A stretch of DNA of 64,000 nt from the NCBI GenBank assembly GCA_034387635.1, contig JAOANU010000018.1:1-64000 (forward strand), in the 5' to 3' direction. Below the pieces are notes generated by a model. It was not told the origin of the DNA. It searched no databases and saw only the letters and a program-made list of their open reading frames with translations. The DNA is from Rhodosporidiobolus odoratus (Eukaryota > Basidiomycota > Microbotryomycetes > Sporidiobolales > Sporidiobolaceae). Positions 31,652-44,400 of this stretch are shown here, piece by piece. The stretch's first letter is position 1; each line of letters begins with the position of its first letter. Made by a program: the position numbers and the translations under genes.

Positions 31652-33288
31652 ATGGTGGTGCTTCAGCTGACCAAGCTCGACACTGCCAACGACCGCGTCG
31701 TCCTCTGCCCTTCCTTCGTCTTTTCCTTGCCCACAGACTGGACCGAGGAGGATGGAGACAGCTTGGTGACCCAAATCCGAGAGGCCGCTGAACGGGTGGT
31801 CAAGAAATGGCCTGTCCTTGCAGCCCTGCCTACAAAGAGCGAGGTGCGTTTTTTCTTTCTTTCCTTTTTCCTCGCGCTTCGCCCAGCTAGTTCTGTTTCT
31901 GATCCAGTGACGCTTGCCCGCTAGCGCGGTCTCTGGCTTCTAGATATACCGAACAACGTCGAGCTGGCAGCGCTTGGCAGGCCGCTGTTCACCTTGACCA
32001 CCTCGGCTATCGACGAACCGTACCATCTCGCCGCCGGTCTTTCTCCCCCTCCACCTCCTTTCTCGAGCCTTCCATCATGCATCCTTCCCCGCCCCGACTA
32101 CAGCCTCTTCCGCCACCCATCTCGACCGGCCACCCTCGAGCAGCACGCCTCCGCCTCTGCTCCGCTCCTCAGCATACACATCACACTTACCAGCGACGCG
32201 GTCTGCATAGGCGTCTCAGTTGCGCACGGTGCCTTCGACGGAACAGGTCTAGGCATGATCTTGAAGGCGCTCGATGCTGAGCTGCATGGGCGCGAGTGGG
32301 ACGTCCCGCCGTACAACGAAGGAAACCCTTTCACGCAGGCGCTTGCAAAGTTGTCTACGGAGTCGAGCCCCGAGCCTCATGCACCTGCCACTGCTCTCCC
32401 ATCGCTCTGGAGTAGCTGGACCCCGAAGACCTGGCTGAGCAGCCTGCGCTTCCGGTTAAGTGCGTGGTGGGAGAAGACTTGGCATCAAAGCGAGACAAGG
32501 TGGGTCTTTATCAGGCAGGAGGCGGTGAACAAGCTCGTCGCGAGTACCAAGAAAGAGGTGGTCCAGGTAACGGGAGGGGCCGAGTACGTCTCGTCCGGGG
32601 ATGTGTTCCTTGCTTGGTTGTCTAAGGTGCGTTGCCTTCTTCTCAAAGGTTCCTACAGGCGTCCAGCGGCCTAACCCCGACTGATTCGGGTTCTGTGTAG
32701 GCTTTCTACTCTGACGATTACAGCTCCACCGACTCGCTGAACGCCTCCGCCGTCTACTCTGCTCGCCCACTCCTCGCGCCACTCGTTCCCACCCTCACTC
32801 TCTACCCGCACACTGCCAACTTCCCCTACACTCTTTTCCACCGGCCTCTTCCTCTCAACACCCTCAATTCTATGTCGGTCGCAGAGCTTTCCTTGCTGAT
32901 CCGCCGCGGCCTGCCAGTTTACCGCAACCTCCCAGCCATTCAAGCCATGTGGACCGGCATTTCTTCCTCTCCTCCTCTCCTTCCCGTACGCAGCTGGCCT
33001 GGTCCCATTTCATCTCTCCTCCACCACGTCTTCGGGATCGAGCACATCCACCGTCTCCTCCTCTCGAACCAAACCTCTTGCAACCTCGCTGGACTTTCTC
33101 TTCCGAACCCAGCCGCCAAGTCCACGGCCGAGCTCCCGCTGCACGCGTACTTCATGACTGCTGAGGGACCAAAGGAACTGGATGGAGTGGTGGTTTGGCA
33201 GCAGACACACGAGGGGATCACGGTCAAGGGCACCATGAGAAAGAGAAGGTGGGAGGGGATGGAGAGGGCGTTAAGGCAGCTGAAGTGA
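31652..33288 (+). CDS. HXXXD-type (BAHD-like) acyltransferase family protein
   Basis: Probably transfers an acyl group from a CoA thioester to an alcohol or amine; the substrate is unknown. Three exons (31652-31843, 31925-32626, 32701-33288) give 493 residues in phase, the usual length for the family. The active-site motif HGAFDGTG (HxxxD) is near 32227, at about residue 165, as expected. Other typical parts: an N-terminal LTKLDTANDRV strand, IREAAERVVKKWPVLAALP, FTLTTSAIDEPYHLA, VSSGDVFLAWLSK at the end of exon 2, and SARPLLAPLVP after it. The second family motif (DFGWG) was not found, which is common in fungal members. The hydrophobic C-terminal half shows no clear membrane segment. No biosynthetic neighbours suggest a pathway. 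Confidence 0.75.
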
Positions 33289-33584
33289 GTTGCGGAGGGG
33301 TAAGCAGCCAGTATCTCGTTAGCGTGTTGGTTATTGCAAGACTTCCCGCCTGCTGCGCTGGCAGAGCGCCAAACCTGCTTTAAACTGGTTCGACTCGACC
33401 TTCTCAATCCGCTTTTCTCCTGGTATTTGTCAGGCTGCCACGCCAACTGTAACCCCTGCGCAGCTCAGCGATGCCATAAGAAGACTCAGCAAAGCACGAT
33501 CCTGTATGCAAGTGCGCAGGAAAATTCTGATGACATGCAGGTAACCTTTGCAGAGGATTGCAAGACAACTCCTTCGACTTTACT

Positions 33585-34558
33585 CTACCCCGCCAGATTC
33601 GTCTTCTGCTTCTCCACCAACTGTGCGATTTGCGCCTCGAAAGAGAGACTCCTGCCAGCGAGGACCGCTTTGCTGGATCGATGGCTTTTCGGCTTTCCCC
33701 ATGCACAACGCTGACGATCCGACGCTTCGTTGGCCGCAAGCTTGGCAAGCAGCTGGGGCTTACGCTCTGTACACGCAAGTTTGACTGTCAGAGCAAGCCA
33801 ATAAGCGGCAAAGGAACGGGAACGCTCCCATTTTCTTCTGCCACCGGTGAATTTGCCTTCCCGTCCTATAGAAGACGTGGCGGCCAAAGACCCTATGCAA
33901 GTAGCCACGTACTGCGTCTGGTGCGATACTGGGAAGGGCGGCCCAGAGTAAGTTGGGATGAGGGGGGCCTTCTTTGGACGAGTCGAGTTGGGCAAACTTG
34001 TAGCGTGAAGCGAGTTGCGTTATGACCCTCTTGTGCAGGATCTTGTCGAGCACCTCCTGTGAGAGGAACGTAGGCACAAGCCGCCACCCGGTCAGGAGTG
34101 GGCGGTCAAGCTCTAGGCAAAGGGAAACGAAAGAGAGAAAAACGTACTCGAGGCAAAACTGGCAAATCAAACTGTTTGACCACATGCTCGCCCACCACAT
34201 GCTCCAGCATCGCCCTTCCCACTTCAGCATGCATCCTAAGCTCATGTTCCGCCCCAAGCCAAACAAGCTGGCCTTGATCCGTCCACCGCCAATTTTCGCC
34301 GTCGAGAGGCGGCAAGCCTGGGAGCGAGGAGATGTTGACGTGCAGGGGTTCCGGGGATTGCGGACCACCAGGCGTCTCTTTTCCACCTTGCTGCTTTGCC
34401 TTCTTTTCCTTCTTCGCCTTCTTCGCCTTTCTCGCCCTCTGCCCCTGACCCTTTTCCCCGCTCGTTCGCTCCTTGTTGTCGAGGGCTTGAGAGCGTTGTT
34501 TGCCGGGCTGTACAGCGGCGGAGCTTAGACCGGCTTTGTTGCGTCGGTTCTTCGCCAT
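33585..34558 (-). CDS. Hypothetical basic protein
   Basis: Not recognised. Three exons in phase (34558-34148, 34056-33913, 33764-33585) give 244 residues. The N-terminus MAKNRRNKAGLSSAA and a Lys/Arg/Ala-rich stretch (about residues 38-58, KAKKAKKEKKAKQQGG) suggest a nucleolar or nuclear protein. The middle has WRWTDQGQLVWLGAEHELRM and a His/Val-rich helix (HVVGEHVVKQFDLPVLPRE). Exon 2 holds VLDKILHKRVITQLASRYKF. The C-terminus is basic, then SLSFEAQIAQLVEKQKTNLAG. Exon 3's acceptor is chosen as the one keeping the longer frame. It is convergent with the acyltransferase, with about 300 bp between the stops. Confidence 0.6.
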
Positions 34559-35006
34559 GTGAGCATGCGGAGGGAAAGCTGGATGACCCCCAAAAAGTCG
34601 GAACGGGGTAACGGGTTCGTGCACGACGTCAGATTTTCAGCAATGCTATGCTTCAGCGACGATGCGGATCACAGCGACAGCCCAAAGCACCCTCTTGTGT
34701 TACCGTTTGATGCTGACGCTGAGAAAAGTGTCAGCCCGGACGGGGTAAAAAAAACCAGAGCGCAGTCATTTGCTCTTTGAACGACGGCCCTACGTGCACA
34801 GAATCCAGTGATTGAGAGAAAGCGAAGAAAAGGGTAGGGTGGAAAGGGGAAAAAGCTCTAGAGTACAAGGGGGGGTCGGGGGTCGGGGAACAGATGAAGA
34901 GACAAAAAGGTGTTTGGGCGAGAGAAAGTAGTTGCGCGGATAAGGCGGTGAACAACCGAGGGAAAGCGAGAGGGGAAGAGATAAGGCATGAAGTAGAGGG
35001 TAACAA
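34559..35006. other. Intergenic region downstream of NAP1
   Basis: 448 bp between two minus-strand genes. It holds the NAP1 3' end and the promoter of the hypothetical gene ending at 33585. The plus strand is purine-rich. Confidence 0.4.
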
Positions 35007-37253
35007 TCACTGTGAAGAGGTAACAGTGTCAGGCTGATGGGACGGGGCAAGGCGGCGAGAGAGAAGAAAGGTCGCACCTGTTGCTTGCAGTTCTCGTTGG
35101 TCTGGCTCTGAGGGGTCGAGCCACTCGGGGGGATGGGTGCGCGGCGGGGAGCACCGTCATCCTCGCTGAAGAATTACTCACTAGACAAGGTCAGCCGTCA
35201 GATCGAAAGTAAAGTGAGTGGAACAGGGGGAAGAGGAAGGGCGAAAAACGCACGAATCATCCTCCTCCTCGTCAAACTCGTCGTCAAACTCATCCGAATC
35301 CATGTCGTCCATACCGGGTTCCATCCTGAGTGCCTTGCCGGTGAAAAAGTCGACCGCGCGGGGCACGACACGCTCCTTGAGGTCCTCACCGATCTGGTAG
35401 TCGAATTCGAGTTTTTCGTCGAGGTCCGACGCGATCGAGACGTCGTCGTCCTCGTCGCCGGTGGGAGGGGAGGGAGGCGAAAAGAAGGTGAAGAAAGATT
35501 CGGTGGGGACGACCTTCTTGACGATGCGGGTCTGGTTGGTGTCTGCAAGCAGTCGAAAAATCAGCAGGAGGATCCCAGCGGAGCCGCCGCCGGGGTGCGG
35601 GAGTAAGGCTCAGGCGATAGAGAGGGCCACTGGTAGTCTCGAGTAGACAGAAGGAGAACAAAGCGGGAGAAAAGGGAACGAGAGAAGGGAGAGAACCCTC
35701 ACTCTTGTTGCGCTGCTTCTTGGTCTCGATGCGGACGGTGAGGTCCTTGCCCTCCTTCCACTCGATCTTGGTACCCTCGGCGTGGTCGTAGACAAAGTCG
35801 CCTTCGTAACCAACCTCCTCCTGAAGACAGTGCAATATGGGTCGGGCGTGAGCAAGATTGGGCTTGAGCGACAGCTCAGGGACGAGCAAAGATTGCGCAG
35901 AAAGGACCAGGGAGAAAGAAAGGCACACGCACTTGGTAGAAGTAGGTCTTGGTCAGCTTCTTGTTGCTGAAAAACTCGCTGGCGCCATCGTCGAAGCTAA
36001 ACTCGAGGCTGAAGCCCGAGTTGCCACCTTCCGGGTAACTGACACGAACATCAACAAGGTGCTTGAGGGCCTCCTCGTCGCGCTCGGTGATGAGCTCCGA
36101 GATGCCGAGGTGGTTCTTGAGCGCCGTGAGCCAGAATTCGGGAATACCCTTGGGAGCGGAGGCGAGTTCGTCGGCCGAGGGCTTGACGCCGCGCTTGGGC
36201 TTCTCCGCTGCCTCCGCCTCATTGTCCTCCTCTTCGTCCTCAAAGTCAGACTCGTCCTCCTCCTCCTCGACCTTGACACCCTTCTCAATCTCGTCCTCCT
36301 TGGGCTCGGCGGCACCCTCGATGATGGCCTTTCGGCGGTCGTACAAGGGGGCGTACTTGAGCGAGTACTTCTTCTCGAGCTCGAAGATGTCTTTCTGGAA
36401 CTCGGCTTCGAGGGCAGAGTGGTCGCGCTGGACACCCTTGAGGGCGGTGAGACGGTACTGGACGGCGGGAGGGAGGGACTCGACGTAGCCGGACGAGCGG
36501 CCGATCAGGTTGGAAAGGCGGCCCTGGACGAGCGAGGCTGAGTTTCGAGTGCACGGACATGCAAGCAGTTTTGAGCGGGCGGGAAGAAAAGTGGGGGGAC
36601 GCGGGGAAAGAACAGCGAAGTTGGCCAGAGAGAGGGAATCGGTCAGCGTTGGACTGATGCTGAGTGAGGTAGACAGCAAACGTACCGAAGGCCGGGTTGC
36701 CCGCCAGAGCGCCGAGTCCAGTAGCATCCCTCGAGCCGATGGTCTCGAGGCCTTCTTCCGCCTCCTCACCGAGAGTGGGCGGGATCTGGGGACGACTGTG
36801 GGCGTGTGAAGCATGTCAGTATGTCACGATCTCGCATTGCGTACGGAACAGCGAGGCGGGAGGCTGGCTGTGTCACATGACGCGACTTGGGAGGGACGAG
36901 GACAAGTTGGAGCATGGCCACTTGAAGCGAGGCTGACGCAAGGTCAAGTGGACGCAGGCGAGCTCAGCTGCTTCCCGATGACCTCGCAGGGCAGACAGGC
37001 AGCGGGTGCACAGCGATATAATGTCGAGCTCGAGGGGGAGGGTGAGGGATTGGGGACGAACTTACGAGACCATGCTGCCGGTGAGAGTGTGGACAGCCGG
37101 AGTGTTCTCTGTAGCCAGTTGGGGGGGTCAGCATGACTGTCAGAGTGCAGCGAGATGAGCGAGTGGCAGTCGTGGAATGGGATGCTTACGGGGAGTGGGA
37201 GCGACGTCTCCCTCGGGACCAAGGCGAGACTGGGGACCAATGTTCTGAGCCAT
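35007..37253 (-). CDS. NAP1: Nucleosome assembly protein 1
   Basis: Histone H2A-H2B chaperone that shuttles between cytoplasm and nucleus. The start ATG 37253 gives [12 protein letters not shown]. The fold is recognisable: [20 protein letters not shown], dimerisation helix [26 protein letters not shown], an acidic insert ([15 protein letters not shown]), [20 protein letters not shown]-type [54 protein letters not shown] and [21 protein letters not shown]. An acidic tail follows, then [12 protein letters not shown], a C-terminal CaaX box (CKQQ) as in animal NAP1L1. The last intron starts right after CAG (Gln) and its acceptor at 35010-35011 is followed at once by TGA. The final exon therefore supplies only the stop. 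Confidence 0.94.
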
Positions 37254-37430
37254 GGCGAGTGTGGGTGTGAGTGTGTTGTAGTAAAGGAAAGAAGCGTCTC
37301 TATACAATAGTAAGAGAAAGGGGAGATCTCGAGAAGGACGGGCGGGACTCAAGGTGAACAATCCTCAACCTCTTGGACTCCATTCAGCCTAGTGCTAGAT
37401 CCAGTAGACACCAATAATGAAGTAGCAGTA
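37254..37430. promoter_or_regulatory. Shared divergent promoter, NAP1 / LysM gene
   Basis: 177 bp between start codons, with a GT-rich part (GTGTGGGTGTGAGTGTG, about 37259-37276) just upstream of NAP1. Confidence 0.5.
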
Positions 37431-39479
37431 ATGCCTGCCTCATTACCCCTTCACTCCCGTCAATCCACTCCTCAGTCCGCTCCCTTCTCTCCCCCACTCC
37501 AACTGGTTCCATCTCCGACTCAATCTCCTCAATTGCCCACCGCTTCTACCTCGTCCTACGCCCAAGTATCTCCCTTCACCACCTCCCCTGCCAACTCTAG
37601 AGCACCCTCTCCTACTCAGCGAGTCAGAAGTCGAAGATCAACTCAACCCGACCAGCCTTCGTCCTCGTCTACCCCAGCTTCGCCGAAACCCTTTTCAACT
37701 CCAGACATTACTCGACCCACTTTGCGAGGCAGAATCGAAAACGATGCACTCGCAGCCGGAACCGCACTCAGAGGCAAAACAGGAGACGACTATCGAGATG
37801 GCTACGTCCTCCGCGGTGACCTCAAGGGCAAGGGCAAAGCCAGAGACACTCGCAGGGCCGTCAGCGAGACGGGACCTGCAGGAGGAGCAGGGTCCGCCAA
37901 GGACAGGGAGGTCATCGTGCACAAGGTGCGTCGGCGCCGTCGTTTTTCTCCCGTCTTTTCTGTGCTGTTTTCTGCCTAGTACCAGGCCAGGCTTGACGGG
38001 TCTCCCTCCCCGGTCGGGCACAGCTCGCCAAAACCGACTCCCTTGCCTCAATATCGTTGCAATATGGTATCACGGTACGTGTCCGCCTTTCCTACTGCGC
38101 TCTGCCGGTACTGTATCCAGTCGGCGGTGCGGATTGCGAACTGACACATCTCGTACCTGTAGCCGCAGAATATCCGGAGCTCGAATCGACTTTGGCCGTC
38201 CGACCCCATTCACCTCCGTTCTCAGCTTCTGATCCCCCTCGACCTCTGCAATCTGCCTTCTTCTTCCTTCGGCGTGGAACGGATAGCGAGGGAAGAGAAC
38301 GGTGACTTGACTGTCTGGCAGCGGCATACCGGTGCTGCCGCGCAAGAAGGATCTGGAGGCGCACTCGGTCGAGCAGCGGAACGAGCGGAAAAGGAAGAAG
38401 GGCTGGTATCGCCTACAGCTCGGCGACTAGTCTCGACTTCAGCGTTCGAGTTGAGCAGTGGGGCTTCGACGCCTCCCCTGCCCAGTCACGGGGGCGGCAA
38501 CGAGTTCCTCGATATCTGGTCTTCGCCTTCGCTCTCGAGCGGGACTTCGCCACGAGCGTCTCTCGAAGTTCCGCTACCGTCCTCGTCTGCCGTCACCGAC
38601 TATCTCTCCTCGACGAACAACGCCTTCTCTGTGACCCCCTCTCCGCCGCCCCCCACGAACGAAGAAATCGTCTTCCGTACCGTTTCCCCGCCCGAATCTT
38701 CCGCTTCAAACTCCTTCTCTCGACCATCTTCCTCCGCCGCTACGTCCCCGCCCCCTCCAGGCTCAATCGATGCTTCGGACTCGAATCGATTAGAGAAGCG
38801 CACCCTGCGCGTCGAGCGTCTCCCCGCCTCCCAACTCGCCTTTTTCCCCGCCCCCTCTGCCGAACCCTCCTCCTCCTCCTCCAAAAAGCCTTCTTTCTCT
38901 CAACCGCCTCGAGCAGAAGACGAATCTCTCTTCTTCGGCCCTCTGACCAACTCTCTTACGTCCTCCTTCTCAGCACTCGGATTGGACAAATACCTCACTC
39001 TTCCTTCATCCTTCTCATCCGGCTCGGGATCAGGCTCTGGGGGAATTCGGTTACCTCCTTCGCCTGCACCGAGTCGAGCCGGCGGGAGGACGCCGACGAG
39101 CACAATGAGTGGGGGGCCAAGGACGGTCAAGAGCAAATGGAGTCTGCTCAACTTTGGGGCGGAAGAAGAGGCCGCGTCTACAACTGGCGGAGGCGTCGGG
39201 GACTATTTCGGCCTGCCTGCCTCGTCATCGTCTTCTTCGGCCTCTGCAGCAGCACCAGTCAATCTGAGCGATCTCAGTTTCTGGGGTAGTAGCTCCTCGT
39301 CGAAACCTCTACCGCCTCATCCCCCACTTCCGCCTGGAAGTCCTGGAGGAAGTCCGAGGCAGCAACGACATCCCAGGGGGGCCAAGGTGAGGGATTCGAA
39401 TGAGAGGGTTTACGAAGGGCCCGGGTGGGGAGGGGGTGGAGGGAAGGAAAGGGGGAAGGTCAGAGGGTTGTTTGAGTGA
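37431..39479 (+). CDS. LysM-domain protein, probably intracellular
   Basis: Three exons in phase (37431-37925, 38024-38074, 38163 or 38169 to 39479) encode about 620 residues. A long Ser/Pro/Thr N-terminus is followed by one LysM motif split over three exons: VIVHK-LAKTDSLASISLQYGIT-NIRSSNRLWPSDPIHLRSQLLIPLD. That order (H-V/L...DTL..IS..Y.....I...N.LW.....I...L.IP) matches the eukaryotic LYSMD type. There is no signal peptide, so a chitin-binding secreted effector is unlikely. The C-terminal 400 residues are Ser/Pro/Gly-rich. The start is ATG 37431, the first in frame. Function in fungi is not established; LYSMD proteins are often linked to membrane trafficking or oxidative stress. Confidence 0.8.
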
Positions 39480-39863
39480 ATGAGGAGTAAGGTTGTGGGG
39501 TTCTTTTCCTGGATGGGTTGTACCGTTCTTGCGGCTGTTACTTTCTCTCTCTGATTAGACGTATTCGCTGAGTTGTTATATCTCGTCCCGACCGTGACCA
39601 GTGATCTTAACTTTTGGCGAGCGAGCCGCTGAGTTGAGAAGGTCGGAAGGTCGGGGTCAAAGATCTCCTCGCTGAAAACGCTGCTGGGCTCGGATTGTAC
39701 AGTATATTTGCTGCGATACTTTCTAGTATTCCGTGTGCGGGAAGGCGCGATCACTACCGAGATGGCGACCCCGCCGCCCGCCGTCCCCACTTTCCCGTCT
39801 CGTCTCCTTCCTTCTCTTCACGCCTCGTCGCTCACACCGCTCGAATAAGACAAATCGAGTGCC
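39480..39863. other. Intergenic region
   Basis: 384 bp between two plus-strand genes. It holds the terminator of the LysM gene and promoter of the F-box-like gene. No gene seen. Confidence 0.4.
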
Positions 39864-40993
39864 ATGTCGCCGCAACAGAAGAGTATCAACCTCGACGAAC
39901 GTTCCACCGCTCTCCCTACCCCAATTCCACCTCAGCCGAAGCCGCACCTCTGCCGGAACTCAAGATCAAGATCGCAGAGAAGGTGTATGAGGATTGTCGG
40001 TCCATCGGAGGCTTCGACGTCTTCCATCTCGAGCCCACATCACGCCCATTGGTCAAGCTTGGCTACGAGGATGAGCTGGAACGTGCCTCCTTAAGAGACC
40101 TCACAGACCTCAGCCTGGTTAGCAAGGAGTTGTACTGCATCTGCAATCCTCTCATATGGAAGGTATTCACCTTCAGAGACAGTAGTACAATGCTGACTCC
40201 GTCTGCTTTGCAGAACACTGTGATCGCTTCGTGCCAAAAAGAGTACCTCAGTTTCTTCGTGCAGCATGTCTACACGAATCATGGCCGCTTCATACAGCAT
40301 CTGACTACCAAAGAGCAGGTGAACCCCCCTCGTCCGAGAGCTCGACACCCTTTGTTCAACACTTCCCTGCCTTCCCTCCCTCAAAGCCCTTTGGTTCCCG
40401 ATGGCATTCGATAAAGTTGACCATCTCGAGCTGCCGTACACGAGTCTTCGGGATCAGCGAGGCTACCGGATGACCGTTGCGAGCTACGAGACTCGCGGAC
40501 AAGAGCTTTTGCAAGCACTACAACAGACGATGAAGCATCTCATCATCAAGGACTATTTTTACGACCTCCCACGACCCTTGCCGTCCCGGTCAATCTCCCG
40601 AGCCTTACTCATCTCGCCATAGTCCCCTCTGAGGACACTCCGCCGAACTTTATGCCATTCGAACGCTTTCCTAACCAATATTTCGCTCTTCAGACTTGCA
40701 CGCCCTCGGAGCTCGGGTTGATCCTGCCCTTCCTGACCATTCTTCAGTCTACTCTCGATACGTTCGAGCTTTCAAACATCACCCTCGACGTGTACTATGT
40801 CTACGATCCCGAGGAAGCCGCCGCAGCTGAAAAAGCAGCTGGGAGAATCAGGACTTGGTGCGTGGTAAACGGCGTTGAGTGTGAGCTACCGCTCATTGCC
40901 GATGGAGGGGGGCAGGAGGACGATGAGTATCGAGACGGTCTCAGAGCGTCCGACGGATATGATTCGGATGTTGGTTACTACTGGTCGGACTGA
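39864..40993 (+). CDS. F-box/LRR-like protein, with one unexplained frame break
   Basis: Paralogue of the genes at 13544 and 44808. A 19-nt first exon (39864-39882) and a 53-nt intron give MSPQQKTEAAPLPELKIKI, then AEKVYEDCRSIGGFDVFHLE. The F-box-like LTDLSLVSKELYCICNPLIWK follows, ending at a GTATTC donor (exon 2, 39936-40162). Exon 3 (40214 onward) begins NTVIASCQKEY. A leucine-rich part follows: KVDHLELPYTSLRDQRGY, QALQQTMKHLIIKDYFYD. The next repeat (NLPSLTHLAIVPSED) and the rest to the stop at 40993 (SDVGYYWSD) are in a different frame. The shift occurs at about 40555-40590, with no room for an intron. This is either a recent frameshift or a sequence error. SCF substrate adaptor is the inferred class, if functional. 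Confidence 0.55.
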
Positions 40994-41411
40994 AGCAAAG
41001 TTACCAGGGGCATGGTGGAAAGGGAAGAACAGGCGAACACAGAGTACGCAAGTTTGGCATGTGGAGACGGTGAGGTGTGCCCTACTACTCAGCCGCCTGT
41101 AACGAGTCAGTACCTTCTCTCGTAGCGTCTCGAAAGAAAAGCGTTTTTCTCGTCGGTCCGACTTCGCATCCTTTGCCTGGTTCCCCAAGCCCCGAAAGTG
41201 CTAAGCCCCCTGGTCGCCGGCGAACCTTCTCCTTGTAAAGCAGCTTTCGTGTCCCCCTCACCAAGGAAACGAATACGAGCGTGTCGATGCGTGTCGCCTT
41301 CTTCATCAACTGTTTTCTCGTCGAGTCGGAGTCATGAACCCGACCGTCCTTGGATAACTCCGGCGCTCCGCCAACGGGGAGCCGTCACTATCCTATTTTT
41401 TCCCACTAAAG
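40994..41411. other. Intergenic region
   Basis: 418 bp with no recognisable gene, between two plus-strand genes. Confidence 0.4.
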
Positions 41412-44400
41412 ATGCTCCGCTGCATGCGGTTTACGCTGACCTTGGCCCGTCTCCGCTGCTCAGCCCGGCCCTCCCTTCCTGCCATTGCTCGAACCGCTCA
41501 GATGGCACGGCGTGAACCTGTCTTCGACTCGCAAGATGAGATAACGCTCAGAGCTGCAAAAGAGTTCATCGCGGACGACGCTCGTCGCGGTTCCGTCAAC
41601 TCGCAAGCAACGATGGGAGGAGGACAACGTCAACGATCAAGGACGCGGACTGGAGTATCGACTGCGCCCGCAAGAGTGCAACTGGTATCATACGCTGCGA
41701 CTATCCTCTTCTCGACCATCTCCGCCCGTCGACTCGCCCGACTCGCTCGACATTCTCGTCTCACCGCCCTGCACTTCCCGCTCGCCCACTATGGGACACT
41801 CGGGGCCGTAGTCCTTCTAGTTCAGTACGTCGTGCTGCGTCGAAGCTCCGGCGCAAGTGCCGACGAAAGGTCGGGACGAGGAGGTTTGATTCTAGGCGAA
41901 GGAGGAAGAGGGAAATTTGCGTGGGCTGCCGGGGCGGCGAGTGCAGCTAGCATGGTATTGAGAGGGTGGGAGCTACTAGCAGGCGACGTACGATTGTGCG
42001 AGGCTCTAGAGGTGCGGCAGGTCGTTCCTTTTTCCTCGCGCTCCCCCTGATCAACATGGATTGTCTGCAGGTCTTTATCCTTCCCGCTCTCCTGTCGATG
42101 CTGTCACTCGCACAGAGCAGACTCTACAACGCCGGCGCACAGCCCTCCAACGCTTTCTTGACCGCTTCAGCAGCATCGGCATTCCTGGTAGGATTCGCCT
42201 TGATAGGCGTGCCGGCGAACGGTGTGGCCCTCCTACTTGCGCTACTCCGGATATCGCTTGAAGCCGTTGCTCTTCTGCTGCTGAAGGACGGTCTGGCGAG
42301 TGAAGGTCAAGCGGGACCATTCCTCACAAACAGCGTCCTTGTACGTTCTTTCCTGATTCTGGCTGCCACGGGCGAAAGGCTGATAGTCGCCTCCGCAGAG
42401 CGCAATTCTGGTCTCACTCTTCGCCCTGCCGATCTCCCTCTTCGCTACTCCGCACGAAGCTGCACGCGCCCTCGACTCTTCCGCCTTCGTCTCAATATCT
42501 GGCACACTTGTATTCTCCGTCCTCTCTCAGATCTCCATGCTCTACGCCCTCATGTCCTTCGCCTCAGCTACTGCGGCGACCAGCACCTTCTTCCCACGCA
42601 ACCTCGCCCTGCTCATTTGGTCGACGTTCGGACGAGACGCAATAGCACTGCGGGAGCATTGGCTGCAGGTGGTCCTAGTCTACGCCGCCGGGTCGGTCGC
42701 CCTTGCGTGGACGGATGCGGAGTTCAGCGCTGCCATTGAAGACGCTCGGACAGAGGGCGAAGGCGGTACTTACCTGCCTCTGAACGGGAGCGGGCCGCCG
42801 ACATCGTATTCTTCCCCTTCGTCTCCTTCGTTCAGTGTGTCGTCACCAACGCTTCATTATCGCAAGTCATCCGACCTCAATCTACCTCCGCAACCTACTT
42901 CGAGTCGACCTTCATTGCTCTCCCTTGTCCCGTTCCTATCTCTCCTAGCCTACCTTATCACCACCCCCGCTACGACATCTTCCCTTACCTCCGCCTGCTC
43001 CGTCCTTCCGTATTCGCTACGCTCGACCGTTTGCCTTTCCTCTCCGTCTCCCCCGACGTCGCGAACGATCGACCTGGTCGTCTCCTACTACAACGAAAGC
43101 TTGCCGAACGCGAAGAAGCACATTGACGGCATTCGGGCGACCGAGTTCGTGAGTGAGCGGAGCAGCAGGGTCGTCATCTATAATAAAGGGCCTCGGACTG
43201 AGCAGGAAATCAGGGAAAGTATGGAGCTGCAGGGTGAGGATGAGGTTGTTCCGCTGCCAAATCTGGGCAGGGAGGGAGCAACGTATCTAAAGGTCCGTCC
43301 TAGGGTCACTCAACAGTCTGGCTATTTCGATTACCAATCGATATGTAGAGCTGACGAAACTTCGCACTGTCGCAGCATATTCTCCTCCATTACAATGCGA
43401 CTCTTACCGCTCTTTCACCCTCTTACCGCCCGGAAAGCTCGCCTTCGTTGGCTGGAACCGTCTCGCACCTTCGGACAACCACGCTAGCCGACCATACCTA
43501 TTTTCTGCAACCTCATCTCGCCTGTACGTCTTCCCCATCTCCCGTACTTTACTATATCCCCTTATGGCTCACTAGCTCACTGATCATGATGGCGATCGTC
43601 CTACATCTCGCAACGCAGGGGCACATGTAGCACGTCCTCGTCTCCAGCTCGTTGGCCCCGACACGGGATTCGCCCATTTCGGACCTCTGCTGAAGAGCAG
43701 ATGTGGGCACGATGAACGGGTTGACGCAGACTTTCCGGTAGGCCTCGATGCTCAATCGTGTTGTTGCTCCGTGCTGACACCTATTTGGTACCTCAGGTCG
43801 TGAAGGAACTGTACAATATCTTGACTGGCGAGGTGTGCCCGCCTTCGGGACAGCTTGTAAGGCGCTGTCTTTCGTTGCGCTCGTACACACAAGTCGAACC
43901 ACTCTCACTCGCCTCACACACGACTCCATCTTCATCGAATTCCGGAGGGAGGATGCGCTAAGTAGGCCTCGTTGATCGCTTTCTTCTTTCCCCGTGCTCG
44001 CCCGCAGGCCGCCTGGTCCGCTCAATTCGCCGTCTCGAAACGGAGGATACTCGCCAATCCGTACTCGCAATACGCGTACATCGACGAGCTCCTGGAAGCG
44101 CCGAAAGGGCATTGGATTCACGATGTGCGTTTCTAGCAGTCTTACTCCCTCGCTACGTGCCTTGTACAATCAGCCCAGCCGGCTGCATAAGCCTCCCCAC
44201 CTTGACATCTTTGCTGACGCTATCCACGCGCTCCTTTGACCCTGTCCGTAGATGTGGGGACCAAACGAATCCGGCGGACCCTCCAACCCCGCCGTCGGTC
44301 ACTCCGTTGAGCGCGCCTGGCCCGTCATCTTTGGGTGCTCCGACCCGACACTGGCGGATCTGTGTCCGGATGAGGTGGCGGAGAAGGAGAAGTGTCAGTG

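Noticed and set aside
35858..36541. 227-codon plus-strand frame inside NAP1
   Set aside because: It is the antisense shadow of the NAP1 core, which has strong family conservation.
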